Source of the DNA: Eubacterium sp. An11
Lineage (GTDB): Bacteria; Bacillota; Clostridia; Lachnospirales; Lachnospiraceae
Length of the DNA stretch: 40,490 nucleotides
Reading direction: 5' to 3'
NCBI RefSeq assembly: GCF_002161065.1
Contig: NZ_NFLV01000029.1
Span: 1-40,490, forward strand
This document shows, piece by piece, positions 23,977 through 31,286 of the stretch (positions are counted from its first letter, which is position 1; each line of letters begins with the position of its first letter). The translations under genes and the position numbers were made by a program. The notes under the pieces were generated by a model. That model made no database searches. It was given only the letters and a program-made list of their open reading frames with translations, and had not been told where the DNA came from.

Positions 23977-25206
23977 ATGCTGAATATAACGAAAGAAAAT
24001 ATAATTCCATACCTGAAAGAACATATGCCGGATTTTGAGGATGACGGTTCAGTGACCATTTCCCAGGTGGGGGACGGCAGCCCGGAAGAGGACGGCGACG
24101 GATATGTCAATTATATTTTCAGAATTCATACAGATAAAGGGAATTATGTATTAAAGCAGGGACAGGAACTGGCCCGGACGGGGCTGGATCCTATGGCTAT
24201 GTACCGGAACGGGCTGGAGTATGACAGCATGCGGATTCGGTATGCCATCGTGCCGGAGTATACGCCGTTTCTTAAATTCCAGGATAAGGAGAATAATCTC
24301 TTTGTCATGGAGGATGTTTCTGATCTGCGGATTGTACGTTTTCAGTTTAATAAGAACCGGATGTTTCCGGAGCTGGGCCGGCAGTGCGGCGAATGTATGG
24401 CAAAGACGGAGTTTTACACATCGGAATATTTTCTCAGCCGGGAAGAATACCGGCAGCTGCAGGCTAAGTTTGCCAACACGGAGATGCGCAGGGTCATGGA
24501 GGACGGCGCATTCATGGACATTTTTAATACAGAGGTGGAACGGGGACTTGGTGAAGACTATAATAACTTTGCCAAAGGCATCATGTATGACCATCGATTT
24601 GAGACGGAGCGGTTTAAGCTCCGGAGAAGTTTTATGAGCCATGCTGACGGTCTGATCCACGCGGATCTTCATACTTCCAATATTTTTGCATCGGAAGATG
24701 CCATGAAGGTCATCGACATGGAGTTTTCCTTCATGGGGCCGTTTGGCTATGACCTGGGTTATCTCACAGGGAATATTCTTTCTCAGTATTGTGCCGCCTG
24801 TTTTAAGCCGTTTCCGTCGGAAGCGGAGCGAAGGGAGTTCAAGGCATATCTGCTGGCGACCATCAAGAACCTTTTTGAGACATATTTTAAGACTTTCACA
24901 GCCTGCTGGAATAAAGACGCCAAAGAACGATATCAGGGAGCCGGCGGTCTGTGCCGCAGTATTCTCGATGAGGTGATGCGGGATGCTCCGGGTTACGCTT
25001 CCATTGTGAATTGGTTCCGCTGCACTGGTGAGATAGAATATCCGGATTTTGAAGTCATTGAGAATCTCGAAGATAAAAAACATGCGCAGACCCTTTCTCT
25101 CATGATCGACTGGCAGCTCATGTTCCAGAGATATCAGTATCTGAGCGTGGATGATCTGATCGACACGGTCCTGTTTGTGGAAGAAGAGTACCGGAAGATG
25201 TTGTAA
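23977..25206 (+). CDS. mtnK: S-methyl-5-thioribose kinase
   Basis: A 409-aa cytosolic kinase of the methionine salvage pathway that phosphorylates 5-methylthioribose with ATP. The kinase-like fold shows IFRIHTDKGNYVLKQG (ATP lysine), the catalytic loop HADLHTSNIF (H228, D230) and the metal-site motif IDMEFSFMGPFGYDLGYL, all as in MtnK. Its length matches the family. I chose ATG 23977 because GGGGGAAG precedes it by a few bases; an upstream in-frame ATG adds only hydrophobic noise. The leader has TATAAT at 23922-23927 and a small TGAAAGC/GCTTTCA inverted repeat. No mtnA or other salvage gene is in the window. Confidence 0.9.
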   Translation: MLNITKENIIPYLKEHMPDFEDDGSVTISQVGDGSPEEDGDGYVNYIFRIHTDKGNYVLKQGQELARTGLDPMAMYRNGLEYDSMRIRYAIVPEYTPFLKFQDKENNLFVMEDVSDLRIVRFQFNKNRMFPELGRQCGECMAKTEFYTSEYFLSREEYRQLQAKFANTEMRRVMEDGAFMDIFNTEVERGLGEDYNNFAKGIMYDHRFETERFKLRRSFMSHADGLIHADLHTSNIFASEDAMKVIDMEFSFMGPFGYDLGYLTGNILSQYCAACFKPFPSEAERREFKAYLLATIKNLFETYFKTFTACWNKDAKERYQGAGGLCRSILDEVMRDAPGYASIVNWFRCTGEIEYPDFEVIENLEDKKHAQTLSLMIDWQLMFQRYQYLSVDDLIDTVLFVEEEYRKML

Positions 25207-25260
25207 AGGGAAATTTAGACATATTGTAGTATTGCAGAGAGAGAAATTAAATATAAATGA

Positions 25261-25355
25261 GAAAAGCCCCTGGACAGGTAAAGGTATGAAAGGATTCCGG
25301 GTCAGAACAGAAGCTGACGGGGAAAACGGTTACCCATACTGTACAGGGGCTTTTC
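25261..25355 (+). terminator. 95-base structured terminator-like element after mtnK
   Basis: The 5' arm beginning GAAAAGCCCCTGGACAG (25261) pairs with the 3' arm CTGTACAGGGGCTTTTC (25339-25355), with one mismatch in 17. Inside are further nested pairs: GTATG/CATAC (25284-25288 with 25335-25339), TTCC/GGAA and GTCAG/CTGAC around the loop AACAGAAG. The outer stem ends in TTTT. It is much longer than an ordinary terminator. Confidence 0.6.
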
Positions 25356-25408
25356 TGTATCGATAATAAAAATGTATCAGTGATACAATAAAAAATGGCA
25401 ACAAAAAA

Positions 25409-25480
25409 AGCACGAGACGGGATTCGAACCCGCGACCCTCGCCTTGGCAAGGCGATACTCCACCACTGAGCCACTCGTGC
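25409..25480 (-). tRNA. tRNA-Gly (GCC)
   Basis: On the minus strand a 72-base cloverleaf has acceptor stem GCACGAG/CTCGTGC, D-arm GCTC/GAGT, anticodon stem CGCCT/AGGCG with loop TGCCA (anticodon GCC), T-loop GTTCGAATC and discriminator T. A T-run follows the 3' end. CCA is not encoded. Confidence 0.96.
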
Positions 25481-25514
25481 ATGTTTGAAATGTGTTATCT
25501 CTCATCTAAGAAAG

Positions 25515-25542
25515 ATTATAACACAAATATTCATATTGTCAA
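25515..25542 (-). promoter_or_regulatory. Promoter of tRNA-Gly (GCC)
   Basis: On the minus strand TTGACA (25542-25537) and TATAAT (25520-25515) are spaced by 16 bases, about 35 bases before the tRNA. This indicates separate transcription from the upstream tRNA-Gly. Confidence 0.8.
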
Positions 25543-25621
25543 GAACAATTTCAATTATTCGAAAAGTTTTTAATAAGCTGTTATCAGTCAAAGTCATGAG
25601 ACTGGTCAGCTATATTCTTTC

Positions 25622-25639
25622 AAAAAATGGAAACCATTC
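25622..25639 (-). terminator. Short terminator after tRNA-Gly (TCC)
   Basis: Read leftwards, AATGG-TTT-CCATT is followed by a T-run. The stem is short but correctly placed just after the tRNA 3' end. Confidence 0.5.
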
Positions 25640-25643
25640 TGAA

Positions 25644-25714
25644 AGCGGGTGATGGGAATCGAACCCACGTATCTAGCTTGGAAGGCTAGTGTTCTACCAT
25701 TGAACTACACCCGC
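25644..25714 (-). tRNA. tRNA-Gly (TCC)
   Basis: On the minus strand a 71-base cloverleaf has acceptor stem GCGGGTG/CACCCGC, D-arm GTTC/GAAC, anticodon stem CTAGC/GCTAG with loop CTTCCAA (anticodon TCC), T-loop GTTCGATTC and discriminator T. It lies 163 bases upstream of the GCC isoacceptor. CCA is not encoded. Confidence 0.96.
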
Positions 25715-25734
25715 GCATCTTAGCGACGAAATTT

Positions 25735-25763
25735 ATAATATCATATGAAAAAGTAAAATGCAA
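25735..25763 (-). promoter_or_regulatory. Promoter of tRNA-Gly (TCC)
   Basis: On the minus strand TTGCAT (25763-25758) and TATTAT (25740-25735) are spaced by 17 bases, 20 bases before the tRNA. Confidence 0.7.
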
Positions 25764-25794
25764 GTATTTTTTCGGGTAAATTATTTGTGAAATC

Positions 25795-25822
25795 TTGTGT
25801 TTTCTGTAAAAGGTGATATACT
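25795..25822 (+). promoter_or_regulatory. Promoter of the small toxin-like gene
   Basis: TTGTGT (25795-25800), 16 bases, then TATACT (25817-25822) preceded by TGA, an extended -10. A second possible -10 (TATAAT, 25830-25835) lies just downstream. The leader that follows can hide the ribosome site: CCCTCC (25869-25874) is complementary to GGAGGG (25887-25892). Confidence 0.55.
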
Positions 25823-25848
25823 GTTTGTGTATAATTATTTCAGAAAAG

Positions 25849-26027
25849 CGGATGCGATTTCTTAAAAGCCCTCCAGTCTTACTAAGGAGGGGATGCCCAT
25901 GACTATTATGGAAGTTTTAACTTTATTGTTAGTTATATTTGCGGCGTTGACATACATAGACGGACATAAGAAATAGCATCCAATTGAAATTCCTCTGCTA
26001 AAGTCTTCAACGGATGCTATTTCTTAA
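25849..26027 (+). repeat. Direct and inverted repeats around the toxin-like frame
   Basis: CGGATGCGATTTCTTAA (25849-25865) recurs with one change at 26011-26027. The inverse AAGAAATAGCATCC spans the toxin stop codon at 25968-25981. It pairs perfectly with 26012-26025, or with one mismatch with the leader copy at 25850-25863. The mRNA therefore has two alternative folds. Confidence 0.8.
25899..25976 (+). CDS. Holin-like type I toxin candidate (25 aa)
   Basis: A 25-codon frame with a perfect ribosome site (AAGGAGG, 25884-25890) eight bases before ATG 25899. The peptide begins MTIMEVLTLLLVIFAAL and ends with a charged DGHKK, so it has one membrane helix and a basic tail. This is the layout of the small putative holin-like toxins of Firmicutes, which depolarise the membrane when overproduced. 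Support comes from the setting: an extended promoter, a self-complementary leader hiding the ribosome site, inverted repeats at the stop, and an opposing promoter that would make an antisense RNA over the 3' end. Toxicity itself is not shown by sequence. Confidence 0.7.
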   Translation: MTIMEVLTLLLVIFAALTYIDGHKK

Positions 26028-26083
26028 TAGTTATCAATTAATTTTGCGGAGGGCATCAGATTTTGTATCTGAATACCTTTTCT
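25968..26083 (-). ncRNA. Candidate antisense RNA antitoxin
   Basis: A minus-strand promoter (TTGCAA at 26118-26113, 17 bases, TATAAT at 26095-26090) predicts a start near 26083. The RNA would begin with a hairpin (TCAGAT/ATCTGA). It contains GCCCTCC, which can pair with the toxin ribosome site, and ends in a 14-bp stem (AAGAAATAGCATCC with its complement) at about 25968, where T-rich sequence follows. It is antisense to the toxin stop region and 3' leader. The ends are predicted, not seen. Confidence 0.55.
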
Positions 26084-26099
26084 GTTTTGATTATACATC

Positions 26100-26129
26100 G
26101 GGGACTTGTTGTTTGCAAGTCCCCTTTTT
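26100..26129 (+). terminator. Terminator of the toxin-like transcript
   Basis: GGGGACTTG (26100-26108) pairs with CAAGTCCCC (26116-26124), followed by TTTTT. The -35 of the opposing promoter lies within the stem, so the two transcripts overlap here. Confidence 0.88.
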
Positions 26130-26246
26130 ATTATTCGAAAAATAAGGTATTATATTGTTACTGTTCTAACCCGGGCCGTGCATAGTGCGCGGCTGCGGGC
26201 TGCTATTCTATCATACAGTATTATTTTCCGGGAGGTAACTGTCAAT

Positions 26247-28055
26247 ATGCGTTATTTATTGTGCGGCATCAATGCCAAATATATTCATTCCAATCTGGCC
26301 ATTTTCTGCCTGAAAGCTTATGGGGAGAAAAACGGACCGGCCAGCGCGGAGTATGTGATCAAAGAGTATACCATCAATCATTATGTGGAGAATATTTTGC
26401 AGGATATCTATGAGGAGAAGGCGGATGTGGTGGTCTTTTCCTGCTATATCTGGAATATTGCCTATGTGCGGGAGCTGGCGGAGGAGTTAAAAAAAGTAAG
26501 TCCGCAGGTACGTATCTGGGCCGGCGGGCCGGAGGTATCTTATCATGCGGAGCGCTTCCTGCAGGAGAACCCGGCGGTGGATCTGGTGATGCAGGGAGAG
26601 GGAGAGGAAACTTTTACGGCGCTGGTGACCCGGGCGGAGGAGCAGGCGGTGGATGCGGCCGGGCTGCTGCAGGAAGATATGCCGCCGGGAGTGGCCTGGA
26701 GGGATGAAGCTGCCGGACGGCGGGCTGCCAGCGGGACTTCATCTGAGGCATCTGCCATCCATAACACCGGTTTCGCACCGGTCATGGACATGGATGCCAT
26801 TCCATTTGTATATGAAGATTTTCATCTGTTTGAGCATAAGATCATCTATTATGAGAGCAGCCGGGGCTGCCCGTTTTCCTGCAGTTACTGCCTGTCCTCG
26901 GTGGATAAGACGGTGCGTTTTCGGTCTCTTTCAAAGGTGCTGCCGGAACTGCAGAGATTTCTTGACGCCGGGGTGCCTCAGGTGAAGTTTGTGGACCGGA
27001 CATTTAACTGCAGCAAGCAGCATGCCATGGCCATCTGGCGTTATATTTACGAGCATGATAACGGAGTGACCAATTTTCATTTTGAGATTTCGTCGGATCT
27101 GCTGGATGAGGAAGAGCTGGCGCTTTTTGCTAAGATGCGTCCGGGACTGATTCAGCTGGAAATCGGCGTGCAGTCCACCAATCCGCAGACCGTTGCGGCC
27201 ATTCACCGGAAGATGGATCTGGATAAACTCTTTGAAAATGTGGATAAGGTACATGCGCTGGGCAATATCCATCAGCATCTGGATCTGATCGCCGGGCTGC
27301 CTTTTGAAAGCTATGAGCAGTTCCGGGTGTCGTTCAATGATCTGTATGCGCATCATCCGGATCAGCTGCAGCTGGGATTCTTAAAGGTGCTGAAAGGGAC
27401 CTGCATGGAGGCGGAGGTGAAGGAGCATGGTATCCGTTACCGCAGCCAGCCTCCGTATGAGGTGTTGTCTACCCGGTGGCTCAGCTATGATGAGGTGATC
27501 CGCCTCAAGGGTATTGAAGAGCTGGTGGAGCTTTATTATAACAGCGGACAGTTTACCTGCACGCTTCAGTATGTGGTTCCGCAATTTCAAAGTCCCTTTG
27601 ATTTTTTTGAACAATTTTCTTTGTCATATCGACGGAAAGGTTGTCATAAAATGAATTATAACCGCATGGGCAGATATCAGATTCTGAAAGAATTTCTGCA
27701 GGAACAGGGAATCGCTCTTCCATTTCAGGATGAAGTGTTACTTTTGGATATGTACCTGAGAGAAAATATGAAGTCCCGTCCGGAGTGGGCGCAGGATGTG
27801 TCTCTTTTCCGGCAGCAGTGGAAGGAAATGTACAGAAACCGCGGAGCGGAGCTGTTTCCGGAGGAGTGGGAGAAAGGTTTGTATGATTCCAAAAAGGCGG
27901 CTAACAGAAGTCATATGGAGAAATTTCATTTTGATGCCGTGCGGTTGGTGGAGGAAGGGATTCTGGAAGAAAAAGCCTGCTTCTGCCTGTTTGATTACAG
28001 CTGGAGAAATCCGCTGAATAAAAATGCGCGGATTGTGACTCTTGCCATCAAATAG
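26247..28055 (+). CDS. B12-binding radical SAM protein with DUF4080 tail
   Basis: A 602-aa protein with an N-terminal cobalamin-binding-like Rossmann domain (about 1-135, MRYLLCGINAKYIHSN and VVVFSCYIWN). The radical SAM core carries the cluster motif CPFSCSYC, and a C-terminal DUF4080-type region (about 425-602) follows. Such enzymes use 4Fe-4S, S-adenosylmethionine and possibly B12 for difficult methyl or carbon transfers; the substrate of this family is not established to my knowledge. An Ala-rich, GC-rich linker (about 135-185) between the two domains is probably disordered. I chose ATG 26247, ten bases after GGGAGGT; the upstream in-frame extension overlaps the preceding terminator region and looks noncoding. 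Confidence 0.88.
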   Translation: MRYLLCGINAKYIHSNLAIFCLKAYGEKNGPASAEYVIKEYTINHYVENILQDIYEEKADVVVFSCYIWNIAYVRELAEELKKVSPQVRIWAGGPEVSYHAERFLQENPAVDLVMQGEGEETFTALVTRAEEQAVDAAGLLQEDMPPGVAWRDEAAGRRAASGTSSEASAIHNTGFAPVMDMDAIPFVYEDFHLFEHKIIYYESSRGCPFSCSYCLSSVDKTVRFRSLSKVLPELQRFLDAGVPQVKFVDRTFNCSKQHAMAIWRYIYEHDNGVTNFHFEISSDLLDEEELALFAKMRPGLIQLEIGVQSTNPQTVAAIHRKMDLDKLFENVDKVHALGNIHQHLDLIAGLPFESYEQFRVSFNDLYAHHPDQLQLGFLKVLKGTCMEAEVKEHGIRYRSQPPYEVLSTRWLSYDEVIRLKGIEELVELYYNSGQFTCTLQYVVPQFQSPFDFFEQFSLSYRRKGCHKMNYNRMGRYQILKEFLQEQGIALPFQDEVLLLDMYLRENMKSRPEWAQDVSLFRQQWKEMYRNRGAELFPEEWEKGLYDSKKAANRSHMEKFHFDAVRLVEEGILEEKACFCLFDYSWRNPLNKNARIVTLAIK

Positions 28056-28137
28056 GCACTTGAATGTCAAAGGGAAATGCTTTAGAATAGTGAAGTACCT
28101 TTTGTCAGATTTTATATATAAGGAAAGAGAGGCTGTT

Positions 28138-28233
28138 ATGGATCCGAAGAAAAGACAAAGAATATCTGCAATTATCATTGTTATTGTAATCGCAGCTCTG
28201 GTTGTCACATCTATCGTACCGATGATGATTTGA
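28138..28233 (+). CDS. Small single-helix membrane protein (31 aa)
   Basis: ATG 28138 follows AAGGAAAGAGAGG. The 31-aa product has a charged head (MDPKKRQR), then one hydrophobic helix (IIIVIVIAALVV) and a short end. The strong site and position directly before the VanW gene suggest it is real. I recall similar tiny MDPKKRQ proteins in Lachnospiraceae without a known role. Confidence 0.65.
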   Translation: MDPKKRQRISAIIIVIVIAALVVTSIVPMMI

Positions 28234-28280
28234 TCGGCGGCGGAACATATTGCAGATAAACAAAGGAGTAGGGAGTCAAT

Positions 28281-29738
28281 ATGAAGAAAAAAATTGGTCT
28301 TTTGCTGTTGTTTATCGTCATAGCCGGCCTGGCAGGGTTCGGCGCCTATAGCTGGAATTATTACAGCCGGTATGTAAATATTGATACCATTTATCCCGGA
28401 GTGACCATACAGGGAATGGATGTCGGAGGACTGAGCCGGGAGGAAGCGGAGGAAAAGCTTGATCATTATCTGGAAGAACTTTCGGATAAGACTGTCACTC
28501 TGCAGGTGGGAGATAAAGAAAAAAGTTTCCCGCTCAGGAAAATGGGGCTTACATGCACGAATGCAGACGCCGTGGAACAGGCCGAACAGTTTGGAAGAGA
28601 GGGAAATATTGTAAAGAGGGTGCTGGAAGTGCAGGCGCTGGCCGCACGGGGCAGAAATATTCCTCTGGAATTTTCCGTGGACCAGGAAGAAACGGAAAAG
28701 ATTGTCAAGAAAAAGGGTAAGAGCTTTGAAACAAAGAAAAAGGACGCGCAGCTGTCCAGGAAAGATGGGAAGTTTGTCATTAAAGATGAGGTAGATGGCA
28801 TTTCCATTGATTTTAAGGCAAATGCCCGGAAGTTAATAGAGATGGTGGAGAGCGCCGACTGGAATCAGCAGGATGTGACGCTGGCGATGGATTATGAGAC
28901 AGATCCGGCGGAGCATACGGCTGATGAACTCAGTGTTGTTCAGGATAAGCTTGGTACATTTACTACATCTTACGCTGATTCTTCGGAGGGTCGGTGTGTC
29001 AATGTGGAGAATGGAGCGAGGCTGATCAATGGAACATTGTTGTATCCGGGAGATTCCATGTCTGTTTATGATAAAGTATCACCATTTGACGCGGAGAATG
29101 GATATCGTCTGGCGGGCTCCTATGAGAATGGAACCACAGTGCAGACTTACGGGGGCGGCATCTGTCAGGTGTCGACGACCCTCTATAATGCGGTGCTACG
29201 GGCAGAGCTTGAGGTCACGGAACGCCAGAATCACTCTATGACCGTGCATTATGTGGAACTTTCTGAGGATGCTGCCATCGCGGGTACAGATAAGGATTTG
29301 AAGTTTAAAAATAATCTGGACAACCCGGTTTACATAGAAGGAAAAACCGATGGAAGCAATATTACCTTTACCATTTATGGAAAAGAATACCGGAATAAGA
29401 ACCGTTCCATTGAGTTTGTATCTGAAACCACATCCACCAATCCGCCATCAGAAAAGACTGTGAAAGACAGCAGTCTGGAACAGGGAAAGACCGTGGTGGA
29501 AAGTTCAGGAAGAACTGGTTATACGGCGAAGCTCTGGAAGGTCATTTATAAAAATGGCAAGGAAAAAGAGCGGGTGCAGGTTAACAGCAGTTCGTATATG
29601 TCTGTGCCGAAGGTGGTCCGGGTGGGAACCAAAAAGCCGGCTTCCAGCAGTACTGAGAAGAAATCCGGCGATAAGAATAAAAAAGATACGAAGAAGAGCA
29701 GCAGTAAAAATAATAAAAAGTCTAAAAATAAAAAATAA
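28281..29738 (+). CDS. VanW-family wall protein with G5-like domain
   Basis: A 485-aa protein anchored by an N-terminal membrane helix (about 4-26). A putative peptidoglycan-binding domain (about 40-215; GVTIQGMDVGGLSREEAEEKL) precedes the VanW core (about 220-375; TYGGGICQVSTTLYNAVLRA and ERQNHSMTVHYV). A G5-like beta domain (about 395-452) and a Lys/Ser-rich tail ending NKKSKNKK follow. The family is widespread in Clostridia and lies outside the membrane. Despite the name, VanW is not a proven glycopeptide-resistance enzyme and its biochemical role is uncertain. It is followed 26 bases later by the AIR-synthase-like gene. Confidence 0.88.
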   Translation: MKKKIGLLLLFIVIAGLAGFGAYSWNYYSRYVNIDTIYPGVTIQGMDVGGLSREEAEEKLDHYLEELSDKTVTLQVGDKEKSFPLRKMGLTCTNADAVEQAEQFGREGNIVKRVLEVQALAARGRNIPLEFSVDQEETEKIVKKKGKSFETKKKDAQLSRKDGKFVIKDEVDGISIDFKANARKLIEMVESADWNQQDVTLAMDYETDPAEHTADELSVVQDKLGTFTTSYADSSEGRCVNVENGARLINGTLLYPGDSMSVYDKVSPFDAENGYRLAGSYENGTTVQTYGGGICQVSTTLYNAVLRAELEVTERQNHSMTVHYVELSEDAAIAGTDKDLKFKNNLDNPVYIEGKTDGSNITFTIYGKEYRNKNRSIEFVSETTSTNPPSEKTVKDSSLEQGKTVVESSGRTGYTAKLWKVIYKNGKEKERVQVNSSSYMSVPKVVRVGTKKPASSSTEKKSGDKNKKDTKKSSSKNNKKSKNKK

Positions 29739-29764
29739 CCGGGAAACCGGAAGAGGGGGAGAAC

Positions 29765-30811
29765 ATGCGCCCGGGAAAGGTAAAAGAGAGTATATTAAAA
29801 CGTTCTGTTTTAAGACAATTACATACAAAGAGTCAGACCGGCTCTCCCAGATATGGGGAGGATGCCGGCCTTTTCCCGGCAGGCGGTGTCTGTCCGGAGG
29901 AAGAGGATGATCTGGCGTCCCGGTTTATCGCTGTCAGCGTCAATCCTGTGGAAGGGTGGACGCTGGCAGCCCGCCGGGCGGTTTATGGCGCGGTGAACAG
30001 CCTGGCGGCGGCGGGAGCTGTTCCGGTGGGAATCGCGCCGGTAATTTTAATGCCGGGAGAAACGGAGGAGCCGCAGTTGAAAGGTCTGATGAGAGAGCTG
30101 GACACTCTGTGCAGCCAGGAGGACATTTGCTGTCTGGCGGGACATACGGCTGTGTCACCGTTTGTCAGTGATCTGGTGATTTCTGTGACGGCTCTCGGGA
30201 AGAAGGACGGAGTGCCATCCGGCTTTCCTGTCCCGGACCAGTGGAAATCTGTCCGCCCGGGCATGGATATTGTGGCGGCGGGAACCGTCGGCCGGGAAGG
30301 AGCTGCCATGCTGGCCTGCGAGCAGGCGGAGAAGCTGCTTTCCAGATATCCGGCGTTTTTTGTGGAAGAGGCAGAACAGCTGTTTGATGATGGTTCCATG
30401 AAGGAGGCGGCGGAACTTCTGAGGGAAAACGGAGCCGCGGCCATCCATGATGTGAGAGAAGGCGGCGTTTTTGCCGGCCTGTGGGAACTGTCTGCCGCGG
30501 GAGGCACAGGACTGGATATAGAGCTTAAACGCATACCGATCCGGCAGCATACCATTGAGGTCTGCGAGTTTTTCCGTCTGAATCCGTATATGCTCCGCTC
30601 CGGGGGCACACTGCTGGCAGTCTGTGAAAAGGGAGAGAGAGCGGTGGCGGCTCTTCTCCAGGCAGGAATCCGGGCGGCGGTCATCGGGCGGACCACGGAT
30701 AATAATGATAAGATTATCCGCTATGACGATGAGATCCGGTATCTGGAACCGCCGAAGGAAGATGAACTGTTACAATATTATAAATGTATCAATGGAGGAG
30801 ACTATGCGTAA
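29765..30811 (+). CDS. AIR synthase-related protein (HypE-like fold)
   Basis: A 348-aa protein of the PurM/HypE/ThiL/SelD ATP-binding superfamily. The order of motifs fits: an N-terminal GEDAGLF metal/phosphate segment, then AVYGAVNSLAAAGAVPVG at the dimer/ATP region. ICCLAGHTAV follows, and the C-terminal domain has IHDVREGGVFAGLWEL. HypE matures hydrogenase cyanide ligands, but this copy lacks the C-terminal Cys tail used by true HypE (it ends NGGDYA) and no hydrogenase genes are near, so its reaction is unknown. It overlaps the Lrp gene by eight bases, which couples the two. Confidence 0.8.
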   Translation: MRPGKVKESILKRSVLRQLHTKSQTGSPRYGEDAGLFPAGGVCPEEEDDLASRFIAVSVNPVEGWTLAARRAVYGAVNSLAAAGAVPVGIAPVILMPGETEEPQLKGLMRELDTLCSQEDICCLAGHTAVSPFVSDLVISVTALGKKDGVPSGFPVPDQWKSVRPGMDIVAAGTVGREGAAMLACEQAEKLLSRYPAFFVEEAEQLFDDGSMKEAAELLRENGAAAIHDVREGGVFAGLWELSAAGGTGLDIELKRIPIRQHTIEVCEFFRLNPYMLRSGGTLLAVCEKGERAVAALLQAGIRAAVIGRTTDNNDKIIRYDDEIRYLEPPKEDELLQYYKCINGGDYA

Positions 30812-31286
30812 TGAGATTTTGAGAATGCTGGAAAACAACAGCAGAATAGATTTGCATGATCTGGCGATCATGCTGGGAACGGATGATTCCGTTGTGCTGG
30901 AAGAGATTGAAAAAATGGAAAAAGAGGGGGTTATCTGCGGATATCCTACCCTTATCAACTGGGATAAGACAGATACAGAAAAGGTAACGGCTCTCATTGA
31001 GGTCAGCGTGGTTCCTCAGCGGGGACAGGGCTTTGAAAAGCTGGCGGAACGCATCTGTAATTATCCGGAAGTGAAGTCCATTTATCTGATGTCCGGCGCT
31101 TTTGACTTTGTAGTCTTTCTGGAAGGCAAGACCTTAAAAGAGGTGTCCATGTTTGTGTCAACCAAGCTCTCCACCCTGGAGGCAGTATCGGGTACGGCGA
31201 CACATTTCGTACTGAAGAAGTATAAAGATCACGGTATGATTCTGATGGAAAAGGATGAGAGCAACAGAATGAAGGTGACGCCATGA
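30804..31286 (+). CDS. Lrp/AsnC-family transcriptional regulator
   Basis: A 160-aa regulator with an N-terminal helix-turn-helix (about 1-55, RIDLHDLAIMLGTDDSVVLEEI) and an alpha/beta ligand-binding (RAM/AsnC) domain (about 65-150, with PEVKSIYLMSGAFDFVVFLEG). Lrp-type proteins sense amino acids. The overlap of its stop with the start of the aminotransferase gene (four bases) strongly suggests it regulates or senses the product of that enzyme. I chose ATG 30804, preceded by GGAGGAG; a longer frame in the same phase lies entirely over the previous gene. Confidence 0.9.
   Translation: MRNEILRMLENNSRIDLHDLAIMLGTDDSVVLEEIEKMEKEGVICGYPTLINWDKTDTEKVTALIEVSVVPQRGQGFEKLAERICNYPEVKSIYLMSGAFDFVVFLEGKTLKEVSMFVSTKLSTLEAVSGTATHFVLKKYKDHGMILMEKDESNRMKVTP

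Noticed and set aside
26106-26246. 47-residue N-terminal extension of the radical SAM protein
   Set aside because: It begins inside a terminator, lacks a ribosome site, and the conserved B12-binding start MRYLLCGINAKYIHSN begins at 26247.
28281-29738. Vancomycin-resistance gene
   Set aside because: VanW-domain proteins are widespread in Clostridia and no vanH/A/X or vanRS genes are present.
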